NCBI RefSeq assembly: GCF_019969845.1
Contig: NZ_JAHXYR010000007.1
Location: 338,547-402,546 of the forward strand
From: Sphingobacterium sp. GVS05A
GTDB taxonomy: Bacteria > Bacteroidota > Bacteroidia > Sphingobacteriales > Sphingobacteriaceae
Direction of reading: 5' to 3'
DNA: 64,000 nucleotides
In this document: piece after piece, positions 18,879 through 28,804 of the stretch
Numbering within the stretch: the stretch's first letter is position 1
Layout: each line of letters begins with the position of its first letter
Notes under the pieces: model-generated
Seen by the model: the letters and a program-made list of their open reading frames with translations, nothing else
Database searches by the model: none
Told to the model about the DNA's origin: nothing
Made by a program: the position numbers and the translations under genes

Positions 18879-21242
18879 TTATTCGTCCCTTAATGTTTTT
18901 ACCGGATTGTGATTTGCCGCTCTGATTGCTTGCGAACTTACCGTCACGAAGGCGACAACCAAGGCTGCTAAGCCTGCTAATGCAAAAATCCACCACTGTA
19001 TTTCGATTCGATAAGAGAAATCCTGCAGCCATTTGTTCATTGCCCACCAAGCAATCGGTGAGGCCAGCAAAATGGAAATAATCACCAATTTGATAAAATC
19101 TTTGGAGAGCATGGCTGTAATGCCACTAACCGAAGCACCGAGTACCTTGCGGATGCCAATTTCTTTGGTTCTTAGTTCTGCAATATAGGACGCTAATCCA
19201 AATAAGCCTAAGCAAGATATAAAAATCGCCAACCCCGAAAAGATGAATGCCAGTCGAGCTGTCTGTTGCTGATCCTTAAATTTACCCGCAAATTTTTGGT
19301 CGACAAATTGATATTCGAAGGGATATGCCGGATTGAATTTTTTAATGATCTGTTCGATTTGTTTTAGCTGATTGCTCATTGAAGTTGTCGGGCTGGTACG
19401 GATCACCAGATTGAACAAGGACTTCTTGTTGGCATAAATAAACATAGGCTTTACGGGATTATAAGGAGAACCGCTGATGTAGTCGTTGATTACTCCAACG
19501 ATGGTATAGGTATTGTCTCCCCATTTTAGAAAGCTTCCAATAGGATTTTCCAGTTTCATTTCTTTGATAGCGGCTTCGTTCAGCAATGCAGCAGCGCTAT
19601 CGGTAGCTAATCTTGGATAATCGATATCACGACCGGCGGTGAGTTTTAATCCGAGAGTTTTGACAAGATCATTTTCTGCTCTTCCTAGATCAAAGCCCAT
19701 TTTTTTCTCCTGTTCGGGTGTTGATCCAGTCCAGGAGAAACCCCCAAAAGCACTTCCAGCAAAGCTAGTGATTGATGATCCGGTACGTGTGACAGCAGTA
19801 GCTACTCTATTATTGAGCAGTTCGGATTTGATCGCTTCGTAATTTTTACCCATATCACCTTCCATCCCTATCTCTATCAATTGGGAAATGTTATAGCCAA
19901 CATCACGCTGCCCCGCATATTCAATTTGCCTGCGGACGATAATCGTGGCAATAATAAGTATGATGGCAACACCGAATTGAAAAATGACCAATACTTCACG
20001 GAAATTCAAGGGGATCTTTTTTGATTGTCCGAATATCTTTAACGATTTTATTGGTTTGAAAGCCGATAGTACAAATGCAGGATATAGTCCCGCCAGAATG
20101 CCTGTTAGAAAAATAAACCCGATCAACGAAAACCAGATTGTTGGATCTGACAAAGCAAGTACCAACGGTTTATCAAATATCTTTTTGAATAGGGGAAGCG
20201 TCAGTACTGTCCATGTGATCGCAAGTGTCCCTGAGATTATCGCTAATAATAGGGATTCTGTCAGAAATTGTGCAATGAGGTTGAAACGCTGTGCCCCGAC
20301 AACTTTTCGTATAGCGACCTCTTTTGCCCTTTTTTGGCTGCGCGCCGTACTGAGATTGATAAAATTGATACAGGCTATCAATAAAATTAATAAACCAATA
20401 CCCGCAACAAGTTTAACCTGATCAATTTTTCCACCAACTGGAATACCCTGTTCAAATTTTGAATACAGGTGCATTTTGGATATTGGATATAAGAACAGAG
20501 ACCCTTTTAACTCGTTGTTGGATTTTTTCTCAATTATGTTGACAAGCTTTTTATTAAAAGCGTCAATATTAGTTCCCGCCTTTAATTGTACGTAACTTGA
20601 GAATGTGATTGTATTCCAATTTGGTGAATATTTGCTAGCATCGGCTAAAGGGATCAGGTAGGTGAAATCAAAACTTGTATTATTTGGAAGATCCTGCATA
20701 ACAGCAGAAACCTGATAAGGCTCCTTATTATCAAGTATGATGGTTTTATTCAATGGATCTATGTCACCAAATATGCTTTTAGCCAAGCTTTCTGTAAGAA
20801 TAATATTTTTTGTTTCCTGTAAAGCTTGCTCACCATTTCCTTTAAGGAGTTTAAAATCAAACATCCGGATAAAATCTGGATCGACTTCATTTCCTTTGGA
20901 TTTGATTTTTTTGTCATCAAAAGATATCAGTCTAGTGGTACTCCAATACATACGCGCAGCATGTTCGACTTCTGGATAGTCTTCCACAAGAGCACGTGCT
21001 GCTCGTCCAGAAGTAATCTCATTCATACCTACTTTTCCCTCATCATTCTGGCTTTTAATCCAGATCTTATATAAGTTCTCTTTATCGCTGTAAAAATTGT
21101 CAAACTGTAATTGATTTTGCACCCATATGCCGATAATCAATACAGCAGTCATGCCGATGGAAAGTCCAATGATATTAATAATAGAATAGCTCTTACTTTT
21201 CCAAAGATTCCGCCAGGCAATTTTTAGGTAGTTCTTAATCAT
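18879..21242 (-). CDS. ABC3/FtsX permease, lead gene of P3 operon
   Basis: 787 aa from the ATG at 21242 (MIKNYLKIAWRNLWKSKSYS); the frame runs 28 codons further upstream but those codons would cross the probable transcription start of P3, so the shorter form is preferred. Coupling motifs are KEVAIRKVVGAQ and KEIGIRKVLGAS. The C-terminus NPVKTLRDE is slightly changed. It heads a five-permease unit (this gene, then 16397, 13956, 11519 and 9084) and stands directly after P3, whose activator sites touch the 3' end of the preceding gene. Confidence 0.93.
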   Translation of the reverse strand: MIKNYLKIAWRNLWKSKSYSIINIIGLSIGMTAVLIIGIWVQNQLQFDNFYSDKENLYKIWIKSQNDEGKVGMNEITSGRAARALVEDYPEVEHAARMYWSTTRLISFDDKKIKSKGNEVDPDFIRMFDFKLLKGNGEQALQETKNIILTESLAKSIFGDIDPLNKTIILDNKEPYQVSAVMQDLPNNTSFDFTYLIPLADASKYSPNWNTITFSSYVQLKAGTNIDAFNKKLVNIIEKKSNNELKGSLFLYPISKMHLYSKFEQGIPVGGKIDQVKLVAGIGLLILLIACINFINLSTARSQKRAKEVAIRKVVGAQRFNLIAQFLTESLLLAIISGTLAITWTVLTLPLFKKIFDKPLVLALSDPTIWFSLIGFIFLTGILAGLYPAFVLSAFKPIKSLKIFGQSKKIPLNFREVLVIFQFGVAIILIIATIIVRRQIEYAGQRDVGYNISQLIEIGMEGDMGKNYEAIKSELLNNRVATAVTRTGSSITSFAGSAFGGFSWTGSTPEQEKKMGFDLGRAENDLVKTLGLKLTAGRDIDYPRLATDSAAALLNEAAIKEMKLENPIGSFLKWGDNTYTIVGVINDYISGSPYNPVKPMFIYANKKSLFNLVIRTSPTTSMSNQLKQIEQIIKKFNPAYPFEYQFVDQKFAGKFKDQQQTARLAFIFSGLAIFISCLGLFGLASYIAELRTKEIGIRKVLGASVSGITAMLSKDFIKLVIISILLASPIAWWAMNKWLQDFSYRIEIQWWIFALAGLAALVVAFVTVSSQAIRAANHNPVKTLRDE

Positions 21243-21340
21243 CGTATTGAGTTTTGTAGCTTTTTCATAATTTTCTGTCTTGCAAAGTCGTTTATCCAAA
21301 TAGATAGCTTTTTGCTGATCATGCACAATAGAAATAGCTA

Positions 21341-21357
21341 ATTCAATTCGTTTGCCA
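21341..21357 (-). promoter_or_regulatory. Sigma-54 (-24/-12) promoter P3
   Basis: Minus-strand TGGCAAACGAATTGAAT is nearly the same as P1 (TGGCAATACAATTGAT), with GG and GA ten bases apart. The predicted start lies about 90 nt before the permease ATG at 21242. The activator pair begins 55 bp upstream, the same distance as at P1. Confidence 0.7.
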
Positions 21358-21411
21358 TAAGTGTAACTTGTTGATTATTAATTGATATTTTATTTTTGTA
21401 GCCCTGTTATA

Positions 21412-21449
21412 TGTTCGGAAACGGACAGTCTGTTGTCCGTCGCCGAACA
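21412..21449. promoter_or_regulatory. Activator-site pair (UAS) of promoter P3, nested palindrome
   Basis: TGTTCG-GAAA-CGGACA (21412-21427) and TGTCCG-TCGC-CGAACA (21434-21449). Each is an inverted repeat and the two are also mirror images of one another, so the whole 38 bp reads the same on both strands except for the spacers. The second site ends only 7 bp from the stop codon of 21457-23820. Confidence 0.8.
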
Positions 21450-21456
21450 TGTGGCT

Positions 21457-23820
21457 CTACTCGTTCCGTAATGTGATGACGGGGTTAGCCAATGCTGCTT
21501 TAATGGCTTGATAACTTACCGTTATTAGGGTGATGCCCAGTGCAGTTAATCCCGTAAAGACAAATACTGTCCAACTAATTGAAATACGATAAACATAATC
21601 GTCGAGCCATGTTTCCATTAACAGATAGGCCAGAGGAGCTGCTACGAGGAAACCGATCAATGTCAACCAGAGGTATTCGGTGCATAATAATTTCCATAAA
21701 CCAACTTCTGATGCGCCAAGAACCTTACGAATACCAATTTCTTTTTCACGTTGCTCGGTTAGAAATGCAACCAATGCATATAGCCCAAGACAAGAAATCA
21801 GTATGGCAAGCCCCGTAAAAATACTGGTCAGGCTTTTGATCATTTCCATTTGTTCAAATTGCTTGGCATATTCTTTATCTGTGAAAGCATAATCAAAGAT
21901 GAGATCTGGATCAAAACGATTGAATTGTTGAGCGATTGCTTTCATCGTCTGACTGATATCTTGCTGCTCATTCAGTCTGAGTGTTATTTTATTTTTTGGT
22001 AGAAAATCAAGAAAATAGGCAGTAGGTGTAATCGACTTGAATGGGGATTCGGATAAGGTGTTCTGTATAATACCAATAATCGTATAGTTGATTCCACTCC
22101 TAGAAAGCTGTTTGCTTGTCAGATCGGTAACTCCCATAAATTTGGCCGCTGCCTCATTGATGATTACTCCTGTGGAATCTGTCTTGAAATCTTTGGAGAA
22201 ATTTCTTCCCTTCAAAAAATCCCATTGTACCGTTTTGGCAAAGTTTTCGTCGATGGTGAAAATTCCCATAATGGATCCTTCCTTTGTTTCATTTCCTTGC
22301 CAGTTAAAACCACCGCCAGTTAAAGTGAGCTTGTTTACAAAATTCGAAGTAAGTGATGCCTCCTGAATCAAACGTTGACTGATCAGTTCTTTTTTCAGGA
22401 TCTCAAAGTTTTTGGAAATTAATTGACTACTACTAGTGATGTTGACTAAGTTTGAGCTTTTATAACCAATCGGACGATCCTTTGTATAGTGCAATTGTTT
22501 GATGACCAAATAGGTTGCGATCATCAGAAAGATAGAAATCGCAAATTGTACAATAACCATTCCCTTTCTGACATTGAATCCCTGTTTGCCGATGTTCATC
22601 TTTCCTTTTAGCGCAATAATTGGGTTAAAAGAAGATAGGAACAGCGCAGGATATAGCCCGGCTAGAATCCCGATAGAGAAAACACCCAAAAAGGAATATA
22701 AGTAGAATTGAATACGCGTAAATGGAACCTGCAATACGGTATTGGTGATGGTATTTATCCAAGGGAGAAGCAATGTGGCCAATAATATGGCGATCAAAAA
22801 GGCGAAACATACCGCTAGCGTCGATTCAACTAGAAAGCCAGCGATAAGTTGTCGGCGATTGACTCCAACAGATTTTAGAATACCAATTTCCTTTCCCCTT
22901 TTTAAGCTTCGGGCTGTACTGAGATTAATAAAATTTATACTGGCCAATAAGAGAATAAATATACTTATCCAGGCAAACATCCATACATACTGAATCTGCC
23001 CACCCACGTTCTTTCCATTTTTAAAAGAATCGTATAAATGCCATTTGGACATGGGGTGTAACAGGATCTCAGGTTTTATATCCGTCAGTTTTTTGTTGAT
23101 GATATTCGTTAGTCTGTTTTCCAAAGCGGGAACAAAGGCAGCATTGTCGATCTTGGCGAAGGTGCTAAAATAGCAACTAGACCAGCTCTCCTCTATCCCT
23201 TGGTTTTTAGCGAGATAATCGACGAATGGCAACACATAATCCAAACCATAAAAGGTATTGTTCTCAGGAATATCTTTATACACACCCTGAATTGTATATT
23301 GTTCCCTCCCATTCAGCCGAAGAATTTTCCCGATGACATCGGTTTTATCGAACAGTCGTTTGGCGAGAGATTCGGACACAATGATGGTGGATGGACTGCT
23401 CGGTGTACTACTATTGCCTTGTACGGATTCGAGGGCAAATAGTTCGGCAAATTTTCCCATCGCATAAAACCCAGGTGCATTTAACTTTTTTTCGCCTACT
23501 TTGATGTTATTGCTTTCCATATTGGTGACCAAAGCTGCATCTGGCATCTCATTTTTGAAATCCGATGTTATCGTTTTGACCAGGGGAATGGGAGTGGAGC
23601 GATCAGTAGATTTCTCATCATTGAAAGTTCCCGTCATCATGACCTGATAAATATGTTGATAATTGCTGTAATGCTTATCAAATGAAAATTGTTTCAGTAC
23701 CCATAAAGTACTTATCAGGGCGACAGTAAACCCAAGTGCTAAACCCAAAATATTGATTGCCGTATTTAAGGGGTTGCGTTTAAGATTGCGTAAAGCGGTT
23801 TTCAAAAATAATTTAATCAT
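21457..23820 (-). CDS. ABC3/FtsX permease, last gene of P4 operon
   Basis: 787 aa, starting MIKLFLKTALRNLKRNP. The first coupling motif is GKEIGILKSVGVNRRQL: the R of VRK is replaced by L, and V-G-V-N replaces the usual G-A. The second, KEIGIRKVLGASEVGL, is canonical but is followed by LWKLLCTEYL instead of xxLLSxDFI. The C-terminus is NPVITLRNE. It ends the long P4 transcript, and the activator sites of P3 sit immediately after its stop. It is 84 bp from 23905-26286. Confidence 0.92.
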   Translation of the reverse strand: MIKLFLKTALRNLKRNPLNTAINILGLALGFTVALISTLWVLKQFSFDKHYSNYQHIYQVMMTGTFNDEKSTDRSTPIPLVKTITSDFKNEMPDAALVTNMESNNIKVGEKKLNAPGFYAMGKFAELFALESVQGNSSTPSSPSTIIVSESLAKRLFDKTDVIGKILRLNGREQYTIQGVYKDIPENNTFYGLDYVLPFVDYLAKNQGIEESWSSCYFSTFAKIDNAAFVPALENRLTNIINKKLTDIKPEILLHPMSKWHLYDSFKNGKNVGGQIQYVWMFAWISIFILLLASINFINLSTARSLKRGKEIGILKSVGVNRRQLIAGFLVESTLAVCFAFLIAILLATLLLPWINTITNTVLQVPFTRIQFYLYSFLGVFSIGILAGLYPALFLSSFNPIIALKGKMNIGKQGFNVRKGMVIVQFAISIFLMIATYLVIKQLHYTKDRPIGYKSSNLVNITSSSQLISKNFEILKKELISQRLIQEASLTSNFVNKLTLTGGGFNWQGNETKEGSIMGIFTIDENFAKTVQWDFLKGRNFSKDFKTDSTGVIINEAAAKFMGVTDLTSKQLSRSGINYTIIGIIQNTLSESPFKSITPTAYFLDFLPKNKITLRLNEQQDISQTMKAIAQQFNRFDPDLIFDYAFTDKEYAKQFEQMEMIKSLTSIFTGLAILISCLGLYALVAFLTEQREKEIGIRKVLGASEVGLWKLLCTEYLWLTLIGFLVAAPLAYLLMETWLDDYVYRISISWTVFVFTGLTALGITLITVSYQAIKAALANPVITLRNE

Positions 23821-23904
23821 GGCGGTGTTTGATGGTTATGTTATTGTTTTTGGTGTACTGATTAATTGTCCAGTATATAAAGAGTTGATTTTTATGAGTA
23901 CAAG

Positions 23905-26286
23905 CTATTCGTCTTTTAAACTCTTGATGGGGTTGGCAATAGCTGCTTTGATCGATTGGAAACTAACAGTAAGCAGGGCAATCATAATCGTTAGGAAGCC
24001 TGCACCTAAAAATATGGTTATGGGCACTGTTGTTCTAAAGGCAAATCCATCTAGCCAGTTCGAAGTGAAATATAACGCGACAGGAAGTGCGATAATATTA
24101 GCAATAATGATCAAAAGCAAAAATTCTTTATTCAGCATTTGCATAATATTGAAGACCGTTGCTCCGAGGACTTTTCTGATGCCAATTTCCTTGGTTTTCA
24201 GTTGTGCGGTATACGTGCATAGTCCAAGAAGTCCCAGACAGGAAATCAGTATCGCTATGATGGCAAAGAAATTAAACAATGTTCCTTGTTTTTGCTCGCT
24301 CATATATTGCTGTTGGTAGCTTTCGTTTAGGAAACTATAACTGATTGGCATATCGTCATAGTAGCTTTTCCAGATTTGTTGCAGCGCATGCAATGCCGAT
24401 TCGGTTCCGGCAGGGTTTGTTTTTATATAAAGCTGCTGGCAATCTTTTGGACTAAATTGAAAGACCATGGGTTCGATCTTTTGACGTACACTTGCGTAAT
24501 TAAAATCTTTGACCACACCAATAATGGTTCCCGGAACAGTTCGGATTCGTAAACGGGCACCAATTGGATTTTTCAATCCCATCTCACGGACGGCAGTTTC
24601 ATTGATAAGAAAATGTGTAGAATCCGCAATCGAGCCAGTGAAATTTTTCCCCTGAGTCAGTTTTATTTTGAAAAAATCAAGTGCATATTGATCCGAATGC
24701 GTAATGCTGAACCAAAGATTTGAATTGCTGGGTTTTCCGTCCCAATCGTTATCTCCTGTCGATCCACCACCATATACCATATCCCTTCCAAGTCGAATGA
24801 CATCACTTACACCTTTATTTTTCAGGAGATCACTTTTGACGGCATCAAAATGTTGCGCCATTTTTGGAGCCATGGAGACAGCTATAATGTTGTTCTTTTC
24901 GTAACCCAGGTTCTTGTTGCGTATATATTCCAATTGTCGACCGATGACGATCGTCATTATGATGAGCACAATCGATACCGTAAACTGTAATACGACTAAT
25001 ATCTTTCTAAAATTTGATTTCTTCATTCCGAATCTGCCCTTTAATACTTTGATTGGGTCAAAGTTTGAAAGTAATAATGCAGGATAAATGCTGGTCAATA
25101 GTAATGTGCCTATGAACATGATTAAAATATAGCTCCAGAGATCAATACTAGATAGCTGCAAAGAAATATGTTTGCCCGAGAAATTGTTAAAAAAGGGAAG
25201 AAAGATAAAAACAATACTGACTGCTAAAGTCGCAGCGATCGTGAAGAGCAGTGTTGTCTCCAGAATAAATTGGAAAAATAATTCCTTTCTTCCGGCTCCG
25301 ATAATTTTACGGATACCGACTTCTTTGGATCTGGATAAGGAGCGCGCTGTGGAGAGGTTGATGTAATTGATACTAGCAATAACAAGAATCATCAATGCAA
25401 CACCGATAAAGATATGGACTGTACCAATTCCTGCATCGCTACCATCCATCTGGTAAAGGTGCATTTTTGCCAATTCTTGCGTGACATAGGGAACGGGAGT
25501 ATCTTCGGGTTTATTGCGTTCATGTATCTTTTGTAATTTCTGAGCCACCACAGCGGGGTTTGCATCAGGTCTCAACTGCAGGTAGGTTCCAAAGGAGAAG
25601 CTCGACCAATCTTCATCCATCGATGACAGATAGGTTTTATTGTCATAGGTGGTTTTGTTTTTGATGTAAGCCTGTTCATTAAACCGTGAAAGGGGGAGTA
25701 GCACCTTAAATTGAAAGGAGGAATTTTCGGGATAGTCAGCGATAACTCCGCTAACTATACATAGGTCTTCTATTCCTAATACCACAGTTTTACCGATTGG
25801 ATTTTCATCACCAAAATACCGACGGGCGGTAGTCTCAGTAAGAACGACAGAATTGTTGTCGGGGAAAGGCTGCTTTTGGTTGCCCTGAATGAGCGGAAAA
25901 TCAAAAACACTAAAATAACTGGGATCTACAAAAGCGAAATTCTTTTCTCTAAATCGTTTGTCTTTATACTTGATGGCGGCATCACCGATACTAAGGATAC
26001 GTACAGCGTCCTGAACCTCGGGAATTTCTCTCTTGGCAAAACTCCCAACTGGGGCAATGATAGATCCAAATATTCGTTTTGAGATCCCTGTTCCACCCTC
26101 AATTCCAATTTTGTAGATCGAGCTTTGATTCTTATGAAAACGATCAAAGGACAATTCATCCTTTATCCATAGTAATAGGAAGATTCCCACAACTAATCCT
26201 GCGGTCAGCCCGAGGATATTGATAGCGCTATAGAATTTGTTGGAAAAAATACTGCGCCATGCGGTTTTGATGAAATTCTTTATCAT
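23905..26286 (-). CDS. ABC3/FtsX permease, P4 operon
   Basis: 793 aa from the ATG at 26286 (MIKNFIKTAWRSIFSNK); an upstream in-frame ATG at 26307 would add seven residues. Coupling motifs are KEVGIRKIIGAG and KEIGIRKVLGATVFNI. The C-terminus NPIKSLKDE differs from the usual NPVNSLRDE. The second periplasmic domain contains GGGSTGDNDWDGKPSN, similar in position to TSGFNWEGKDPN of 37192-39558 and GGGFNWQGNETK of 21457-23820, which groups these three P4 genes. Confidence 0.93.
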   Translation of the reverse strand: MIKNFIKTAWRSIFSNKFYSAINILGLTAGLVVGIFLLLWIKDELSFDRFHKNQSSIYKIGIEGGTGISKRIFGSIIAPVGSFAKREIPEVQDAVRILSIGDAAIKYKDKRFREKNFAFVDPSYFSVFDFPLIQGNQKQPFPDNNSVVLTETTARRYFGDENPIGKTVVLGIEDLCIVSGVIADYPENSSFQFKVLLPLSRFNEQAYIKNKTTYDNKTYLSSMDEDWSSFSFGTYLQLRPDANPAVVAQKLQKIHERNKPEDTPVPYVTQELAKMHLYQMDGSDAGIGTVHIFIGVALMILVIASINYINLSTARSLSRSKEVGIRKIIGAGRKELFFQFILETTLLFTIAATLAVSIVFIFLPFFNNFSGKHISLQLSSIDLWSYILIMFIGTLLLTSIYPALLLSNFDPIKVLKGRFGMKKSNFRKILVVLQFTVSIVLIIMTIVIGRQLEYIRNKNLGYEKNNIIAVSMAPKMAQHFDAVKSDLLKNKGVSDVIRLGRDMVYGGGSTGDNDWDGKPSNSNLWFSITHSDQYALDFFKIKLTQGKNFTGSIADSTHFLINETAVREMGLKNPIGARLRIRTVPGTIIGVVKDFNYASVRQKIEPMVFQFSPKDCQQLYIKTNPAGTESALHALQQIWKSYYDDMPISYSFLNESYQQQYMSEQKQGTLFNFFAIIAILISCLGLLGLCTYTAQLKTKEIGIRKVLGATVFNIMQMLNKEFLLLIIIANIIALPVALYFTSNWLDGFAFRTTVPITIFLGAGFLTIMIALLTVSFQSIKAAIANPIKSLKDE

Positions 26287-26344
26287 TGTGATCTGTTTTA
26301 GATTCAAAATTAACTGTATGCCATTCTCGCCGCCATCAGTTGAT

Positions 26345-28747
26345 CTATTCGTCCCTTAGACTATTTACCGGATTCAATAGCGCGGCTTTAAATGTTTGGA
26401 ATCCTATGGTGATAAATGCCACCAGTGTGACCGAGACGATCGCAATCAGGTAAGCCCACCATGGCATCTCAATATGATACACAAAATCATTTAACCAATG
26501 GCTGAAGAGATAATAAGCGATCGGTCCGGCAATAAGAAAAGCAAGAAGGATCAGTTTGATATAATTTGATGATAATAAATGAATAATACCCGGAACGCTA
26601 GCTCCCAAAACTTTGCGGATACCGATTTCTTTGCTTCGGGCTTCGGTGGTATAGGCTGCTAATCCCAACAGACCTAGACAGGCAATAAAAAGAGTAAGAA
26701 ATGAAAACATACTCATGACATTGGATGACCGAATTTCATTTTCATATTGGTCTTGCACGTGTTGATCTAAAAAGGAAATATCGAATGCAGCTTCCGGAGC
26801 AACAGTAGTATATATCTTTTTTATTTGTTCGATATATCCTTGAACATCTGTTGTTTTATAACGGATCAATAGGTTGCGTGGTGATTCCGAGGGATCATTC
26901 ATGGTGTAATAGCTGTAACCCCCGATTTCAGATTTAAGGTTTGCATAATTAAAATCCTGGACCACACCGGTGATGATCGAGTTGTTCGGGCTCATTTCGG
27001 TGACGATATGTTTTCCAATCGCTTCCTGTGGGGATTTATACCCTAAGTATTTCAGTACTTTCTCGTTAATCAACATATAACAGGTGGAATCTGGACGTCC
27101 CCAAATGTCGGGTAAATCTGTTCCGGCAAGCAGTTTTAATCCAAGTGTATTTACTGTCTTTCCATAAGTGACACAACTTAGTGTTGGTAATCCCTGTTTA
27201 TCTGTGCTGAATTTATAGATTGTTTTTCCGCTTTCATTGCTTCCAGGTACAGACTGTGCGAATGTGGTGGACAGCGTATGTGATAAGCTCTGGACCTGTT
27301 GATTGAGCGTGTTGAGTTTTTCCTGACTCCGGAAAGAACGGATAGGGATAGAGACCACATGTTCAGGTTGATAGCCGAGGTCTTTATTTCGGATATAATT
27401 CATCTGGGTGAGCATCACAGAGATGCCGATGATCAATATAATCGAAATGGTAAATTGGCATATCACCAATATTTGTCTGATCATAACTGTTTTCCCTTGT
27501 TTGTTATAACCTTTATTCATCAATGCGATCGATTTGATCTTTGATAAGAATAAGGCTGGGTAGCTACCTGCAATAAACGTAATCATAAACCAGGATAGCG
27601 CCAATATCCCCAGCATATCCCAGTTCAGAAGTTGCCTGATGGTAATATTTGTACTGCCGATGTAATTAAACATTGGGATCAAAATAATGGCCAGAACCAC
27701 ACCGATTGTCATCGCAAATAGGCTAATCGTTGCGGTTTCGACAAAAAAGCGGACAATGAGCTGGGCTCGAGTAGCTCCAAGTACCTTATTTACACCCACC
27801 TCTTTAGCATTCTTTTGTGACTTTGCCGTGGCCAGGTTCATGTAATTGATACAGGCAATGGCGATGACGAGAAAAGCAAGAACGGATAGTGTTCGGATGG
27901 TGTCAATGTTTCCTATGCGTTTGGTAACTCCCTCTCCAAGACTTGATGAGTAGAGATGCACCTTTAACAGTGGTTGCAGGAAAAATTGGGTATAATATCG
28001 GTGGTCTTTTTCAACATACTTGTCAATCAATTTTGTCGCTTCTTGAGCAACTATAACCGGATCGGTTCCTTTTTTTAGTAATATGTACGTTTCATAGCTG
28101 GCATTACTCCAATGGACATTTTGCCCCATCCAGGAATCCATAATATTCATGACCATATTACAGTCCAGGGTACTATTTGCAGGAAGATCCTTGAATACAC
28201 CGGTGACCTGTACGGTATCTCTTTGGTTAATGGAAATGAGTTTTCCCAGTGCTTCACGCTTACCAAACAATTTCTCTCTTGTTGATTGGGAAAGTACAAT
28301 ACTTTTTTTGTTTAAAAACGCAGTATGAACATTCCCTTCTATAAACTGGAAATCAAATATGGAAAACAGGGTTGAATCGGCTAGATACAATTGCTTCTCA
28401 TTGAAATTTTCAGCTCCGGAGCGGATAGAAGCTGTTGCACCATAACCATCTTTTACAAGTCGTACCATATTATCAACTTGCGCAATATCGGATTTCATTG
28501 CAGGACCCACAGCATTTGGCAGGTCAATCATTTTCTCCCGATTGTATTCTGCCGACAGCTGCATGTGCAAACGATAGATATTATCAGCTTTCGAATACAT
28601 GGTATCAAAACTCAGTTCCTGACGGATAAAAGCAAATAGCAGCAGGGACACACAGATGCCAATAGCCAATCCGCTAATATTAAGGATGCTGAAAAATCGG
28701 TTGGCCCGAATACTCCGCCAGGCTGTTTTTATGTAGTTCTTGATCAT
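26345..28747 (-). CDS. ABC3/FtsX permease with altered first coupling motif, P4 operon
   Basis: 800 aa, starting MIKNYIKTAWRSIRANRF. The first coupling motif is KEVGVNKVLGATRAQL, with N instead of the otherwise conserved R of VRK. The second is KEIGIRKVLGASVPGI. The membrane segment NYMNLATAKSQKNAKEVG is otherwise standard. The second periplasmic domain ends in the typical ITGVVQDFNYANLKSE. Spacing is 57-58 bp on both sides, consistent with co-transcription. Function beyond family membership cannot be read. Confidence 0.93.
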   Translation of the reverse strand: MIKNYIKTAWRSIRANRFFSILNISGLAIGICVSLLLFAFIRQELSFDTMYSKADNIYRLHMQLSAEYNREKMIDLPNAVGPAMKSDIAQVDNMVRLVKDGYGATASIRSGAENFNEKQLYLADSTLFSIFDFQFIEGNVHTAFLNKKSIVLSQSTREKLFGKREALGKLISINQRDTVQVTGVFKDLPANSTLDCNMVMNIMDSWMGQNVHWSNASYETYILLKKGTDPVIVAQEATKLIDKYVEKDHRYYTQFFLQPLLKVHLYSSSLGEGVTKRIGNIDTIRTLSVLAFLVIAIACINYMNLATAKSQKNAKEVGVNKVLGATRAQLIVRFFVETATISLFAMTIGVVLAIILIPMFNYIGSTNITIRQLLNWDMLGILALSWFMITFIAGSYPALFLSKIKSIALMNKGYNKQGKTVMIRQILVICQFTISIILIIGISVMLTQMNYIRNKDLGYQPEHVVSIPIRSFRSQEKLNTLNQQVQSLSHTLSTTFAQSVPGSNESGKTIYKFSTDKQGLPTLSCVTYGKTVNTLGLKLLAGTDLPDIWGRPDSTCYMLINEKVLKYLGYKSPQEAIGKHIVTEMSPNNSIITGVVQDFNYANLKSEIGGYSYYTMNDPSESPRNLLIRYKTTDVQGYIEQIKKIYTTVAPEAAFDISFLDQHVQDQYENEIRSSNVMSMFSFLTLFIACLGLLGLAAYTTEARSKEIGIRKVLGASVPGIIHLLSSNYIKLILLAFLIAGPIAYYLFSHWLNDFVYHIEMPWWAYLIAIVSVTLVAFITIGFQTFKAALLNPVNSLRDE

Positions 28748-28804
28748 GATTGTATCTATTTGTTTCGTGCTGATATATTAGGTTTGTTCTTGATTGTATA
28801 CTAT

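Noticed and set aside
23753..24319. Plus-strand open frame of 188 codons opposite permease genes
   Set aside because: It runs antisense to two clear permease genes and its translation has no domain or protein-like composition; the same applies to the 197-codon frame at 33347-33940 and many shorter ones.
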